From an uncultured Subdoligranulum sp. (lineage in GTDB: Bacteria > Bacillota > Clostridia > Oscillospirales > Ruminococcaceae), in assembly GCA_904374465.1 (NCBI GenBank), contig CAJFFY010000031.1, positions 1 through 29,783 of the forward strand: 29,783 nucleotides of DNA, in the 5' to 3' direction. Positions 21,242 through 29,444 of the stretch are shown here, one piece after another; within the stretch, counting starts at the first letter, position 1; each line of letters starts with the position of its first letter. The notes beneath the pieces were generated by a model. The model did not search any database. It saw only the letters and a program-made list of their open reading frames with translations, and was not told the DNA's origin. A program made the translations under genes and the position numbers.

Positions 21242-22057
21242 ATGCAGGAAAAGCTCTATCCAACGCCCTGCGGCACGATTCATTACTGGGTGAATCGCGC
21301 CTGCGGCCCCGCAGCCATCACCCTGGTTTTTCTGCCGGGGCTGACCGCTGACCACCGGCTGTTTGACAAACAGATTGCCTGTTTCGAAGGGAAATACAAT
21401 CTGCTGGTATGGGACGCCCCCGGCCATGCCGCTTCCTGGCCCTTCCGGCTGACCTTCACCCTGATGGACAAGGCAAGATGGCTGGACGAGATTCTCTGCC
21501 GGGAAGCCCTGTGCCAGCCGGTAATCGTGGGGCAGTCCATGGGCGGCTATGTAGGGCAGGCCTATGCGGAATTGTTTCCCCGGAAGCTGAAGGGCTTTGT
21601 GGCCATGGATTCGGCCCCACTGCAGCGAAAGTATGTGACGGGCATCGAACTGTGGCTGCTGAAACGGATGGAGCCGGTCTATCGCCATTACCCGTGGAAG
21701 TCCCTGCTGAAAACCGGGTCGAAAGGGGTGGCCACCTCGGCCTATGGGCAGGCCCTGATGCACGAGATGATGATGACCTACGACGGCGACCAGGAACGAT
21801 ACGCCCGGCTGTCGGGACACGGGTTCCGGATGCTGGCCGAAGCCATGGAAGACGACCTTCCCTACAAAATTCTCTGTCCAGCGCTGCTGATTTGCGGAGA
21901 AAAAGATCATGCCGGTTCCTGCATCCGGTACAACAAGGCCTGGCACAAAAACACCGGCATCCCGCTAGTGTGGATCCCCGGAGCCGGACACAATGCCAAC
22001 ACCGATGCGCCGGACGAGGTGAACGGGGTGATCGGGAAGTTTGTGGAGAGGTTATGA
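21242..22057 (+). CDS. Alpha/beta hydrolase
   Basis: This 271-residue alpha/beta-hydrolase-fold protein has an oxyanion region LVFLPGLTADHRLFDKQ, the nucleophile elbow VGQSMGG (catalytic Ser), the acid in CGEKDHAG and the base His in GAGHNAN. No signal peptide, so it is cytoplasmic. I start at ATG 21242 (8 bases after AGGAGG); a GTG at 21233 lies within the ribosome site itself. It stands alone after a repeat-rich stretch, and the substrate cannot be inferred. The sequence is complete. Confidence 0.88.
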   Translation: MQEKLYPTPCGTIHYWVNRACGPAAITLVFLPGLTADHRLFDKQIACFEGKYNLLVWDAPGHAASWPFRLTFTLMDKARWLDEILCREALCQPVIVGQSMGGYVGQAYAELFPRKLKGFVAMDSAPLQRKYVTGIELWLLKRMEPVYRHYPWKSLLKTGSKGVATSAYGQALMHEMMMTYDGDQERYARLSGHGFRMLAEAMEDDLPYKILCPALLICGEKDHAGSCIRYNKAWHKNTGIPLVWIPGAGHNANTDAPDEVNGVIGKFVERL

Positions 22058-22113
22058 CGGGAGGCCCCCCGTGCCACTGTTTTTCCTTCGGCAAAGCGGC
22101 AAACGGCAGCACC

Positions 22114-22142
22114 TTGACGGGCTATTCCGGGCTTGTTAGACT
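22114..22142 (+). promoter_or_regulatory. Promoter upstream of the type I restriction-modification locus
   Basis: TTGACG (22114-22119) and TAGACT (22137-22142) are 17 bases apart; TATACT and TATAAT hexamers immediately downstream offer overlapping -10 choices. The leader to hsdM is about 120 bases and GC-rich. Confidence 0.5.
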
Positions 22143-22267
22143 ATACTTATATAATTCCGCCGGGCCGTTGGCCGGGGGACGGGATGGCGCCGAAGACATA
22201 GACAGGCGCTGCACCGGCACGGGGATGGCAGGCCTTTCCCGCGCAGAATCCAAACAAGGAGTACGGT

Positions 22268-23764
22268 ATGCTGGACAACGAACTGAAGAATAAAATCAAC
22301 AGCCTGTGGGAGACATTCTGGACCGGGGGCATCACCAATCCGCTGGACGTGGTGGAGCAGATGACCTATCTGATGTTCATTCATGATCTGGACGCGGCGG
22401 ACAACCAGCGCGCCAAGGAGAGCGCCATGCTGGGGGTGCCCCACAAGAGCATTTTTGCGGACAAGGTCACCATCGGGGAGCGGAGCATTCCGGGCGAGCA
22501 GCTGAAATGGTCGGTGTTCCGGGACTTTCCGGCCCAGCAGATGTACACGGTGATGCAGGAATGGGTGTTTCCCTTCATCAAGGGGCTGCACGGCGACAAG
22601 GACAGCGCCTACGCCCAATACATGGGGGATGCGATTTTCAAGATTCCCACGCCGCTGATGCTGGACAAGGTGGTCACGGCGATGGATGAGATTTATGAGC
22701 AGTCCCGCCAGGCCAGCAGCCCGGATGTGCGGGGTGACATTTACGAATATCTGCTTTCCAAGCTGTCCACCGCGGGGGTGAACGGCCAGTTCCGCACGCC
22801 GCGGCATATCATCCGTATGATGGTGGAGATGATGGCCCCCCAGCCGGACGAGATCATCTGCGACCCGGCCTGTGGCACGGGCGGCTTTCTGGTGGAGGCC
22901 GGGCACTACCTGAAAGAGAAATACAAACAGGAGATCTTCTTTGACCGGCAGAAAAAAGACCATTACATGAACCGGATGTTCCACGGCTACGATATGGACC
23001 GCACGATGCTGCGCATCGGCGCCATGAACATGATGACCCACGGCATCGACAACCCGTCCATCGAGTACCGGGACAGTCTTTCGGACCAGAACACCGACCG
23101 GGAGGCCTATTCTCTGATTCTGGCCAATCCGCCCTTCAAAGGCAGCCTGGACGCCGACATCGTTTCGACGGACCTGCTCAAACTGTGCAAGACCAAAAAG
23201 ACCGAGCTTTTGTTTCTGGCGCTGTTTTTGCGGATGCTGAAAGTGGGCGGCCGGTGCGCCTGCATCGTGCCGGACGGGGTGTTGTTCGGCTCTTCCACGG
23301 CGCACAAGGCGATCCGCAAGGAGATTGTGGAGAATCACCGTCTGGAGGCGGTGATTTCCATGCCCAGCGGAGTGTTCAAGCCCTACGCGGGGGTGTCCAC
23401 GGCGGTGCTGGTGTTTACCAAGACCGGCCACGGCGGCACCGACGAGGTGTGGTTCTATGATATGAAGGCGGACGGTTTTTCGCTGGACGACAAGCGCACC
23501 GAAATCAAGGAAAACGACATCCCCGATATTATTGCCCGTTTCCATGACCGCGCGGCGGAAAAGAACCGCGCCCGCACCGAGCAGTCCTTCATGGTGCCCA
23601 AGGCGGAGATCGCCCAAAACGGGTATGACCTTTCCATCAACAAGTACAAGCAGGTGGAGTACAAGCCGGTGGAGTACCCGCCCACGAGCGAGATTCTCGA
23701 CGATCTGAAGGCGCTGGAGCAGCAAATCACCCAGGGGCTCCAGGAACTGGAGGGGATGCTGTGA
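22268..23764 (+). CDS. hsdM: Type I restriction-modification DNA methyltransferase (M subunit)
   Basis: A 498-residue N6-adenine methyltransferase. The N-terminal HsdM helical domain (1-150, NSLWETFWTGGITNPLDVVE) is followed by the Rossmann methylase with the SAM motif DPACGTGGF (about 199-207) and the catalytic NPPF (about 287-290). It acts with HsdS to methylate the recognition site and with HsdR to restrict unmodified DNA. Start ATG 22268 follows AAGGAG. Its TGA overlaps the hsdS start (TGATG), so the two are translationally coupled. GC-rich like the flanks. Confidence 0.96.
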   Translation: MLDNELKNKINSLWETFWTGGITNPLDVVEQMTYLMFIHDLDAADNQRAKESAMLGVPHKSIFADKVTIGERSIPGEQLKWSVFRDFPAQQMYTVMQEWVFPFIKGLHGDKDSAYAQYMGDAIFKIPTPLMLDKVVTAMDEIYEQSRQASSPDVRGDIYEYLLSKLSTAGVNGQFRTPRHIIRMMVEMMAPQPDEIICDPACGTGGFLVEAGHYLKEKYKQEIFFDRQKKDHYMNRMFHGYDMDRTMLRIGAMNMMTHGIDNPSIEYRDSLSDQNTDREAYSLILANPPFKGSLDADIVSTDLLKLCKTKKTELLFLALFLRMLKVGGRCACIVPDGVLFGSSTAHKAIRKEIVENHRLEAVISMPSGVFKPYAGVSTAVLVFTKTGHGGTDEVWFYDMKADGFSLDDKRTEIKENDIPDIIARFHDRAAEKNRARTEQSFMVPKAEIAQNGYDLSINKYKQVEYKPVEYPPTSEILDDLKALEQQITQGLQELEGML

Positions 23765-24930
23765 TGGCGAAGTTTGGGGAAATTTGCCGAATGATTGCCG
23801 ACGGCGATTGGATTGAATCAAAAGATCAATCCGATGAAGGTATTCGCCTCATACAAACAGGAAATATAGGAAATGGGCAGTATTTGGATAAGCCCGAAAA
23901 GGCGAAGTATATCACATTAGAAACATTCAATCGGTTACAATGTAAGTCTGTCCTTCCTGGTGATATTCTTATTTCAAGGCTACCTGATCCCGTTGGACGT
24001 GCCTGTGAGGTACCGCAGAATATCGGTCAAGCAATAACTGCGGTTGACTGTACGATTGTCAGATTGAATAGTTCTATATGTAATGACAGGTACTTCTTGA
24101 ACTATACGCAATCGCAAAGATATTTTCATGAACTGCAGACATATCTTGCAGGAACTACTCGCACACGTATTAGTAGGAAAAACCTGGAGAAGATTGAGGT
24201 TCCACTCCCCTCTTTAGACGAACAGCGCCATATCGCCGCCGTTTTGGACAAAGTCACCGACCTAATTGCCCAACGCCGCGCCCAGCTGGACAAGCTGGAC
24301 CTGCTGGTCAAATCCCGCTTTGTGGAGATGTTCGGGGCCCCTATTCGCAATGAAAGAAATTGGCCGATGGTCGAAATTGGCGATATTGCAGAAATACGAA
24401 TTGGCCCGTTTGGCTCCTTATTACATAAAGAGGATTATATCAAAGGAGGGCACGCCTTAGTTAATCCATCTCATATTATCGACAGCCAAATATGTGTAGA
24501 TGAGAATTTAACCGTTTCAGATGAAAAATATGCAGAGTTGGAGCCATATCATTTAAAAATAAACGATATTGTTTTAGGTCGCAGAGGCGAGATGGGCCGC
24601 TGTGCAGTCGTACACGAAGAAGGATTACTGTGCGGAACGGGGAGCCTAATTATTCGTCCTAAAAAGGAAATGAAGCCATACTTTTTACAAAGTATTATAT
24701 CCAATCCCGCCTATAAAAAAATCATTGAAGATAAGTCTGTCGGTGTCACAATGATGAACTTGAATGTTCCTATTGTATCTAAACTCACAGTTCCGAAATT
24801 GCCGTTGCCCTTGCAAGAGCAGTTTATCGGTATTCTGGAAAAAGTAAACGAATTAAAACAACCGCTTACCAACAGCCTGCAAGAACAGGAAATCCTGAAA
24901 AACTCCCTTATGCAAAAGTATTTTGAGTGA
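23764..24930 (+). CDS. hsdS: Type I restriction-modification specificity subunit
   Basis: This 388-residue protein has two target-recognition domains, each followed by a conserved helix. TRD1 is about residues 1-150, with helix 1 in LPSLDEQRHIAAVLDKVTDL through LVKSRFVEMFG. TRD2 is about 200-340, with helix 2 in LPLPLQEQFIGILEKVNELK to the end. Each TRD reads one half of a bipartite DNA site. The two TRDs are visibly AT-rich, whereas the central helix (about 24235-24345) is GC-rich like hsdM and hsdR, a mosaic expected from TRD exchange by recombination in the conserved helices. I use ATG 23764, overlapping the hsdM stop; GTG 23761 is an alternative. Confidence 0.94.
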   Translation: MAKFGEICRMIADGDWIESKDQSDEGIRLIQTGNIGNGQYLDKPEKAKYITLETFNRLQCKSVLPGDILISRLPDPVGRACEVPQNIGQAITAVDCTIVRLNSSICNDRYFLNYTQSQRYFHELQTYLAGTTRTRISRKNLEKIEVPLPSLDEQRHIAAVLDKVTDLIAQRRAQLDKLDLLVKSRFVEMFGAPIRNERNWPMVEIGDIAEIRIGPFGSLLHKEDYIKGGHALVNPSHIIDSQICVDENLTVSDEKYAELEPYHLKINDIVLGRRGEMGRCAVVHEEGLLCGTGSLIIRPKKEMKPYFLQSIISNPAYKKIIEDKSVGVTMMNLNVPIVSKLTVPKLPLPLQEQFIGILEKVNELKQPLTNSLQEQEILKNSLMQKYFE

Positions 24931-24941
24931 GAGGCGATTAT

Positions 24942-25157
24942 ATGCTACAATGGTTTACAGAACAAGATTCTGCCGTAAAGGTTGCAATTATTACTTTCTG
25001 TGGAACTGTATTAGCCGCACTAATAGCAGGGATTTTTTCTCTTTTGGGTAAAAAGGGCAAATCCAAAACCACCCCTACATATACAGTGAACCAGACTGCA
25101 ACAGGCAACAACAATACGCAAATAGGCATACAGAACAATTTCAAGAAGGATGAATGA
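24942..25157 (+). CDS. Small single-span membrane protein embedded in the hsd operon
   Basis: A 71-residue protein starting MLQWFTEQDSAVKVAIITFC. It has one hydrophobic helix (about 14-38, VAIITFCGTVLAALIAGIFS then LLG), a basic stop-transfer patch (KKGKSKT) and a polar C-terminus VNQTATGNNNTQIGIQNN. I do not recognise a named family. The polar motif closely resembles the N-terminus of the next protein (VNQKAAIGGTTTQIGQQINN), suggesting the two assemble or share an origin. It starts 11 bases after hsdS with a GAGAGG site and overlaps the next gene by ATGA, so all are co-translated. AT-rich and likely acquired together with TRD2 and the next gene. A phage-defence effector or anchor role is inferred from context only. 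Confidence 0.75.
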   Translation: MLQWFTEQDSAVKVAIITFCGTVLAALIAGIFSLLGKKGKSKTTPTYTVNQTATGNNNTQIGIQNNFKKDE

Positions 25158-25927
25158 TGGACGATTCTGCAAATACAAATATTGAAGTGAACCAGAAGGC
25201 TGCGATAGGTGGTACTACAACGCAGATCGGTCAACAAATTAATAATTATGGAATGACCCCTGAACAAGCATGCCAAACGGCTATGGCTATGCTTAGGGAA
25301 TACTACCCCATGCTTCGCCAGGAAGCACTGGCTGAAGTGAGCAACATCGTGAATCAAGAATTACAAAAAATTCCCCGCTCTGATATTCAGACTCCTTCCC
25401 CAAAAATTGCGGTTCCCCTTCTTCAAAACGCCAGCATAACCGAAGAAACTAATTTGCGTGAAATGTACGGGAAACTGCTAGCTGGCGACATGAATAAAAA
25501 TCTCAAGCCGTTGGTACATCCCGCTTACATTGAGATAATCAATCAAATGAGCAGCGACGATGCCAAACTCTTTCAACTCATTAATGAAATCGGAAATAGT
25601 ATTCCCGTCGCCTCAATCAAATTCACATTTGAATCCAAATATTTGTCTCGTGTTTTTCCGCACTATTTTAGTCCCTATTTTAATAGTATTGATCCTTGGA
25701 AAGCTTCCGTCAGCATTGAAAACTTATCGAGGCTTAATCTTTTTCATTTTTTTGAGGGAACTGTCACAGGTTATGACTATGAGCAGATTAAGCAAGATCC
25801 GTTTGTTAAAGACAGATTTGAATTTGCAAAGCAAAACAATCCTTCCCGCACACTTTCAATAGAATTAAGTCCGTATGTAATTCAACCCAATGACTTTGGT
25901 CGTAGATTTGCCAGCTTGTGCTTTTAA
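25154..25927 (+). CDS. DUF4393 / Abi-alpha-like protein embedded in the hsd operon
   Basis: A 257-residue protein. After the polar N-terminal motif (about 10-32) there is a helical segment (YGMTPEQACQTAMAMLREYY) and a core reading PKIAVPLLQNASITEETNLR, MYGKLLAGDMN, VHPAYIEIINQMSSDDAKLF. This matches the DUF4393 family, annotated as abortive-infection Abi-alpha. No membrane span or nuclease motif is evident. It sits between hsdS and hsdR, a position used in other loci by anti-phage guards such as PrrC. Start ATG 25154 overlaps the previous stop; ATG 25157 directly after has better ribosome-site spacing. It is strongly AT-rich, unlike hsdM and hsdR. Biochemical activity unknown. Confidence 0.72.
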   Translation: MMDDSANTNIEVNQKAAIGGTTTQIGQQINNYGMTPEQACQTAMAMLREYYPMLRQEALAEVSNIVNQELQKIPRSDIQTPSPKIAVPLLQNASITEETNLREMYGKLLAGDMNKNLKPLVHPAYIEIINQMSSDDAKLFQLINEIGNSIPVASIKFTFESKYLSRVFPHYFSPYFNSIDPWKASVSIENLSRLNLFHFFEGTVTGYDYEQIKQDPFVKDRFEFAKQNNPSRTLSIELSPYVIQPNDFGRRFASLCF

Positions 25928-25941
25928 GGATGTGACCCACC

Positions 25942-28900
25942 ATGACCAACTTCGATTTTCTGCTTTCGGAGCCACAGTTTGCCTCCTTTGCCGGGGCGGC
26001 GGTGGCGGCGGAAAAAATCTATGCCATTGACCCGGCGGCCTGCGCGGTGAACTGTCGCCGGGCGATGGAGTTTGCCGTAAAATGGATGTACTCGGTGGAT
26101 TCGGGGCTGGTCAAACCCTATGACGATCGGCTGGTCAGCCTGCTGAACGCCGAGGAATTCCGCGACATTGTGGACAAGGACCTGTGGCGGCGGCTGAACT
26201 ACATACGCCAGACCGGCAACTCCGCCAACCACGCCGACCGCAAGCCCGTAACCCCCGAGGAGGCCGCCCTCTGCCTGGAAAACCTGTGGTACTTCCTAGA
26301 CTTTGTGGCCTGCTGTTATGCCAAGTCCTACACCCCCGGCACCTTTGACCCTTCCCTGCTCAACCAGCAACCCGCCGGGCCGGTGCCCGCGGCGCCGGAT
26401 GTGGACCTGGATGCCCTCATGGCGGAAAACCAAGCCCTGCGAAAGGAACTGTCCCAACGGCGCGCTGCCCAGCAGCCCGGCTATACCCCCAAACCGCTGG
26501 ATCTGTCGGAGTACAAGACCCGCAAGCTCTACATCGACGCCATGCTGCGGGATGCCGGCTGGGTGGAGGGCAAAAACTGGCTCAACGAAGTGCCGGTGCC
26601 CGGTATGCCCAACCGCGCCGGGGAGGGCTTTGCCGACTACGTCCTCTACGACGACGCCCACCGCCCCCTGGCCGTCATTGAGGCGAAGAAAACCTGTGTG
26701 GACCCCGCCAAGGGCCGCCAGCAGGCCAAACTCTACGCCGACCTTCTGGAAAAACAATGCGTCCGCCGCCCGGTGGTCTTTCTCTCCAACGGCTTTGATA
26801 CCCGCCTCGACGACGGCTTCTACCCCGAGCGCCGGGTGGCCGCCTTCTATTCCCGCCGGGACCTGGAAAAGCTCTTCAATCTGCGGGCGATGCGCACACC
26901 GCTGGACAACATCCAGGTCAACCGCAACATCGCCGGGCGCTGGTACCAGGAGGGCGCCATCAAGGCCACCTGCCAGGCCTTTGCCGGCAACCGCCGCAAG
27001 GCCCTGCTCGTCATGGCCACCGGTTCCGGCAAGACCCGCACCGTCATCGCCCTCTGCGATGTGCTGCTGCGCCGCGGCTGGGTGAAAAACATCCTCTTCC
27101 TGGCCGACCGCAATTCTCTGGTCACCCAGGCCAAACGTAGCTTTGTGAACTTGCTGCCCGATCTGTCGGTCACCAACCTCTGCGAGGAAAAGGACAACGC
27201 CGCCGCCCACTGCGTATTTTCCACCTACCAGACCATGATGAACTGCATCGACACCGTCCACGACGAGGAGGGCAAACTCTTCACGGTGGGCCACTTCGAT
27301 CTGGTCATCTGCGACGAAGCCCACCGCTCCATCTACAACAAATACCGGGACATCTTCAACTACTTCGACGCCCCGCTGGTGGGTCTCACCGCCACCCCCA
27401 AGGACGAAATCGACAAAAATACCTACGAAGTCTTTGAGCTGCAAAACGGCGTGCCCACCTACGGCTACGAACTGGCCCAGGCCGTCAAGGACGGGTTCCT
27501 CGTGGACTACCGCACGGTGGAAAGCAAACTCAAATTCCTGGAACAGGGCATCGTCTACGACGAACTCTCCCCCGAGGAAAAGGCCGAGTACGAGGCCACC
27601 TTCACCGACGAGAACGGCGAACTGCCCGAACGCATCCAGTCCTCCGCCCTCAACGAATGGCTCTTCAACGAGGATACCATCCGCAAGGCCCTCGACCTGC
27701 TGATGACCCAAGGCCTCAAAATCGACTACGGCGAAAAACTGGGCAAGACCATCATCTTCGCCAAGAATCACCGTCACGCCGACATCATCTTCAAAGTGTT
27801 CAACAAGCAGTATCCCCACCTGCCGGGCTACGCCAAGGTCATCGACAACTATATGACCTACGCCCAGAGCGCCATCGACGAATTTTCCGACGCCGGAAAA
27901 CTGCCCCAGATCGCCATCTCGGTGGATATGCTGGACACCGGCATCGATGTGCCCGAAGTGCTCAATCTGGTCTTTTTCAAGAAGGTCATGAGCAAGGCCA
28001 AATTCTGGCAGATGATCGGCCGCGGCACCCGCCTGTGTCCGGGGCTGATCGACGGCAAGGACAAGGAAAAATTCTACATCTTTGATCTGTGCGGCAACTT
28101 TGAGTTTTTCCGCCTGAAAAAAGAAAAGGCCGGCGCCAGCCAGATGGCCCTGCAAAGCGCCATCTTCTATGTAAAGGCACAGATCATCTTCAAATTGCAG
28201 GATATCGCCTACCAGACCGAGGAACTCATCCCCTTCCGCCAGAGACTGGTAACGGAAATGCTCGCCAAAGTGCAGGAGCTGGACCGGGAAAACTTCGCCG
28301 TGCGCCAGCATCTGCGGTATGTGGAAAAGTTCAGCGATCCCGCGGGGTATCTGGCCCTCAGCTATGAGGATACCCTTACCCTTCGGGAGGAAGTGGCGCC
28401 CCCGCTGCTGCCCGACGCCGACGAAGCCAGTGCCGTGCGGTTCGATGCATTACTGTACGGCATCGAGCTGGCCTATCTCGTGGGCAAAACCTATCCCCGC
28501 GCCCGCAAGGATCTGCTGAAAAAAGTGGCGGCGGTGGCCGGGGTGGCCAACATCCCGGAAATCCGCGCCCAGTCGGAACTCATCGACAAAATCCTGCACA
28601 CCGACTATCTGGAAAACGCGGGCATCAACGAGTTTGAGCATATCCGCCAAGCCCTGCGCGATCTGATGAAATATCTGCCCCGCAAGGTTTCCATCTACAA
28701 CACCAACTTCACCGACGACATCCTCTCGGTGGAGTGGAAGGAAGCCGAGCTGGAAAACGACGACCTGAAAAACTACAAGGCCAAGGCGGAATTCTATCTG
28801 CGCCAGCACCAGGACAACGTGGCAGTGGCCAAGCTGCGCTCCAACATTCCGCTGACCGAACAGGATGTGGCGGAGCTGGAAAAAATTCTCTGGTCCGATG

Positions 28901-29226
28901 TGGGCACCCGCCAGGACTACGAGGCGGAATGCGGCCAGAAACCCCTGGGCGAGTTCGTGCGGGAAATCGTGGGCATGGATATGAACGCCGCCAAGAACGC
29001 CTTTGCGGAATACCTGACCGGGGTGAACCTGGACAGCCGCCAGATCTATTTTGTGAACCAGATCGTCGAGTACATCGTCAAGAACGGCGTGATGAAAGAC
29101 CTCTCGGTATTGCAGGAGCCGCCCTTCACCGACCAGGGCAGCGTGGTGGAGGTTTTCACCGACCTGTCCCTCTGGGCGAAAGTCAAGCACGCCATCGACA
29201 GCATCAACGCCAACGCGGCGGCGTAA
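25942..29226 (+). CDS. hsdR: Type I restriction endonuclease subunit R (EcoEI-like)
   Basis: This 1094-residue motor-nuclease has an N-terminal DUF4145 domain (about 1-130), a coiled segment and the HSDR_N PD-(D/E)XK nuclease (about 180-300; Asp in GFADYV, then VIEAKK at about 244-249). It continues with helicase Walker A MATGSGKT (about 358-365), the DEAH box VICDEAHRS (about 457), GLTATPKDE, and motif VI region QMIGRGTRLCPG (about 690). The C-terminal EcoEI_R-type domain (about 880-1090) binds the methylase. It translocates and cuts unmodified DNA. All catalytic motifs are intact. GC-rich, unlike the two genes before it; start ATG 25942 follows AAGGATG. It ends the operon. Confidence 0.96.
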   Translation: MTNFDFLLSEPQFASFAGAAVAAEKIYAIDPAACAVNCRRAMEFAVKWMYSVDSGLVKPYDDRLVSLLNAEEFRDIVDKDLWRRLNYIRQTGNSANHADRKPVTPEEAALCLENLWYFLDFVACCYAKSYTPGTFDPSLLNQQPAGPVPAAPDVDLDALMAENQALRKELSQRRAAQQPGYTPKPLDLSEYKTRKLYIDAMLRDAGWVEGKNWLNEVPVPGMPNRAGEGFADYVLYDDAHRPLAVIEAKKTCVDPAKGRQQAKLYADLLEKQCVRRPVVFLSNGFDTRLDDGFYPERRVAAFYSRRDLEKLFNLRAMRTPLDNIQVNRNIAGRWYQEGAIKATCQAFAGNRRKALLVMATGSGKTRTVIALCDVLLRRGWVKNILFLADRNSLVTQAKRSFVNLLPDLSVTNLCEEKDNAAAHCVFSTYQTMMNCIDTVHDEEGKLFTVGHFDLVICDEAHRSIYNKYRDIFNYFDAPLVGLTATPKDEIDKNTYEVFELQNGVPTYGYELAQAVKDGFLVDYRTVESKLKFLEQGIVYDELSPEEKAEYEATFTDENGELPERIQSSALNEWLFNEDTIRKALDLLMTQGLKIDYGEKLGKTIIFAKNHRHADIIFKVFNKQYPHLPGYAKVIDNYMTYAQSAIDEFSDAGKLPQIAISVDMLDTGIDVPEVLNLVFFKKVMSKAKFWQMIGRGTRLCPGLIDGKDKEKFYIFDLCGNFEFFRLKKEKAGASQMALQSAIFYVKAQIIFKLQDIAYQTEELIPFRQRLVTEMLAKVQELDRENFAVRQHLRYVEKFSDPAGYLALSYEDTLTLREEVAPPLLPDADEASAVRFDALLYGIELAYLVGKTYPRARKDLLKKVAAVAGVANIPEIRAQSELIDKILHTDYLENAGINEFEHIRQALRDLMKYLPRKVSIYNTNFTDDILSVEWKEAELENDDLKNYKAKAEFYLRQHQDNVAVAKLRSNIPLTEQDVAELEKILWSDVGTRQDYEAECGQKPLGEFVREIVGMDMNAAKNAFAEYLTGVNLDSRQIYFVNQIVEYIVKNGVMKDLSVLQEPPFTDQGSVVEVFTDLSLWAKVKHAIDSINANAAA

Positions 29227-29233
29227 GGATAGT

Positions 29234-29430
29234 CATGACCCCCGGCTAAGCCGGGGGCTTGTGTAAGCCCTAGAAGGGCATCGTACCGGCAAGCCTCTCA
29301 AGAGGCACTGAAAAAGTCGCCACTTGCATTGACAATAGTAAAGTTGTTGATCTCTTCTCGCTTCGCTCGGTGCTTGAAGCTAAAGCTTTTTTACTCTCCC
29401 CAGCAGAGCTGGGGGTTCTCATTTTGCTAA
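29234..29430. mobile_element. Hairpin-bounded non-coding element, possibly an IS200/IS605-derived palindrome-associated element
   Basis: The stretch has no open frame of note but is packed with stems. CCCCCGGC/GCCGGGGG with loop TAA (29239-29257) is at the left and CCCCAGC/GCTGGGG with loop AGA (29398-29414) at the right. Between them are GCCCT/AGGGC (29267-29279), GCCTCT/AGAGGC (29293-29306) and a weak stem with T6 at about 29372-29392. Sub-terminal hairpins without terminal inverted repeats resemble non-autonomous relatives of IS200/IS605 elements, and the internal stems could be an omega-RNA-like remnant. It begins a few bases after the hsdR stop and may also end that operon. No transposase is present, so the call is tentative. 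Confidence 0.4.
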
Positions 29431-29444
29431 AGCATACAAACAGG

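Noticed and set aside
26296..28311. Long minus-strand open frame opposite hsdR
   Set aside because: Antisense of a fully recognisable restriction subunit; no ribosome site or domain signature.
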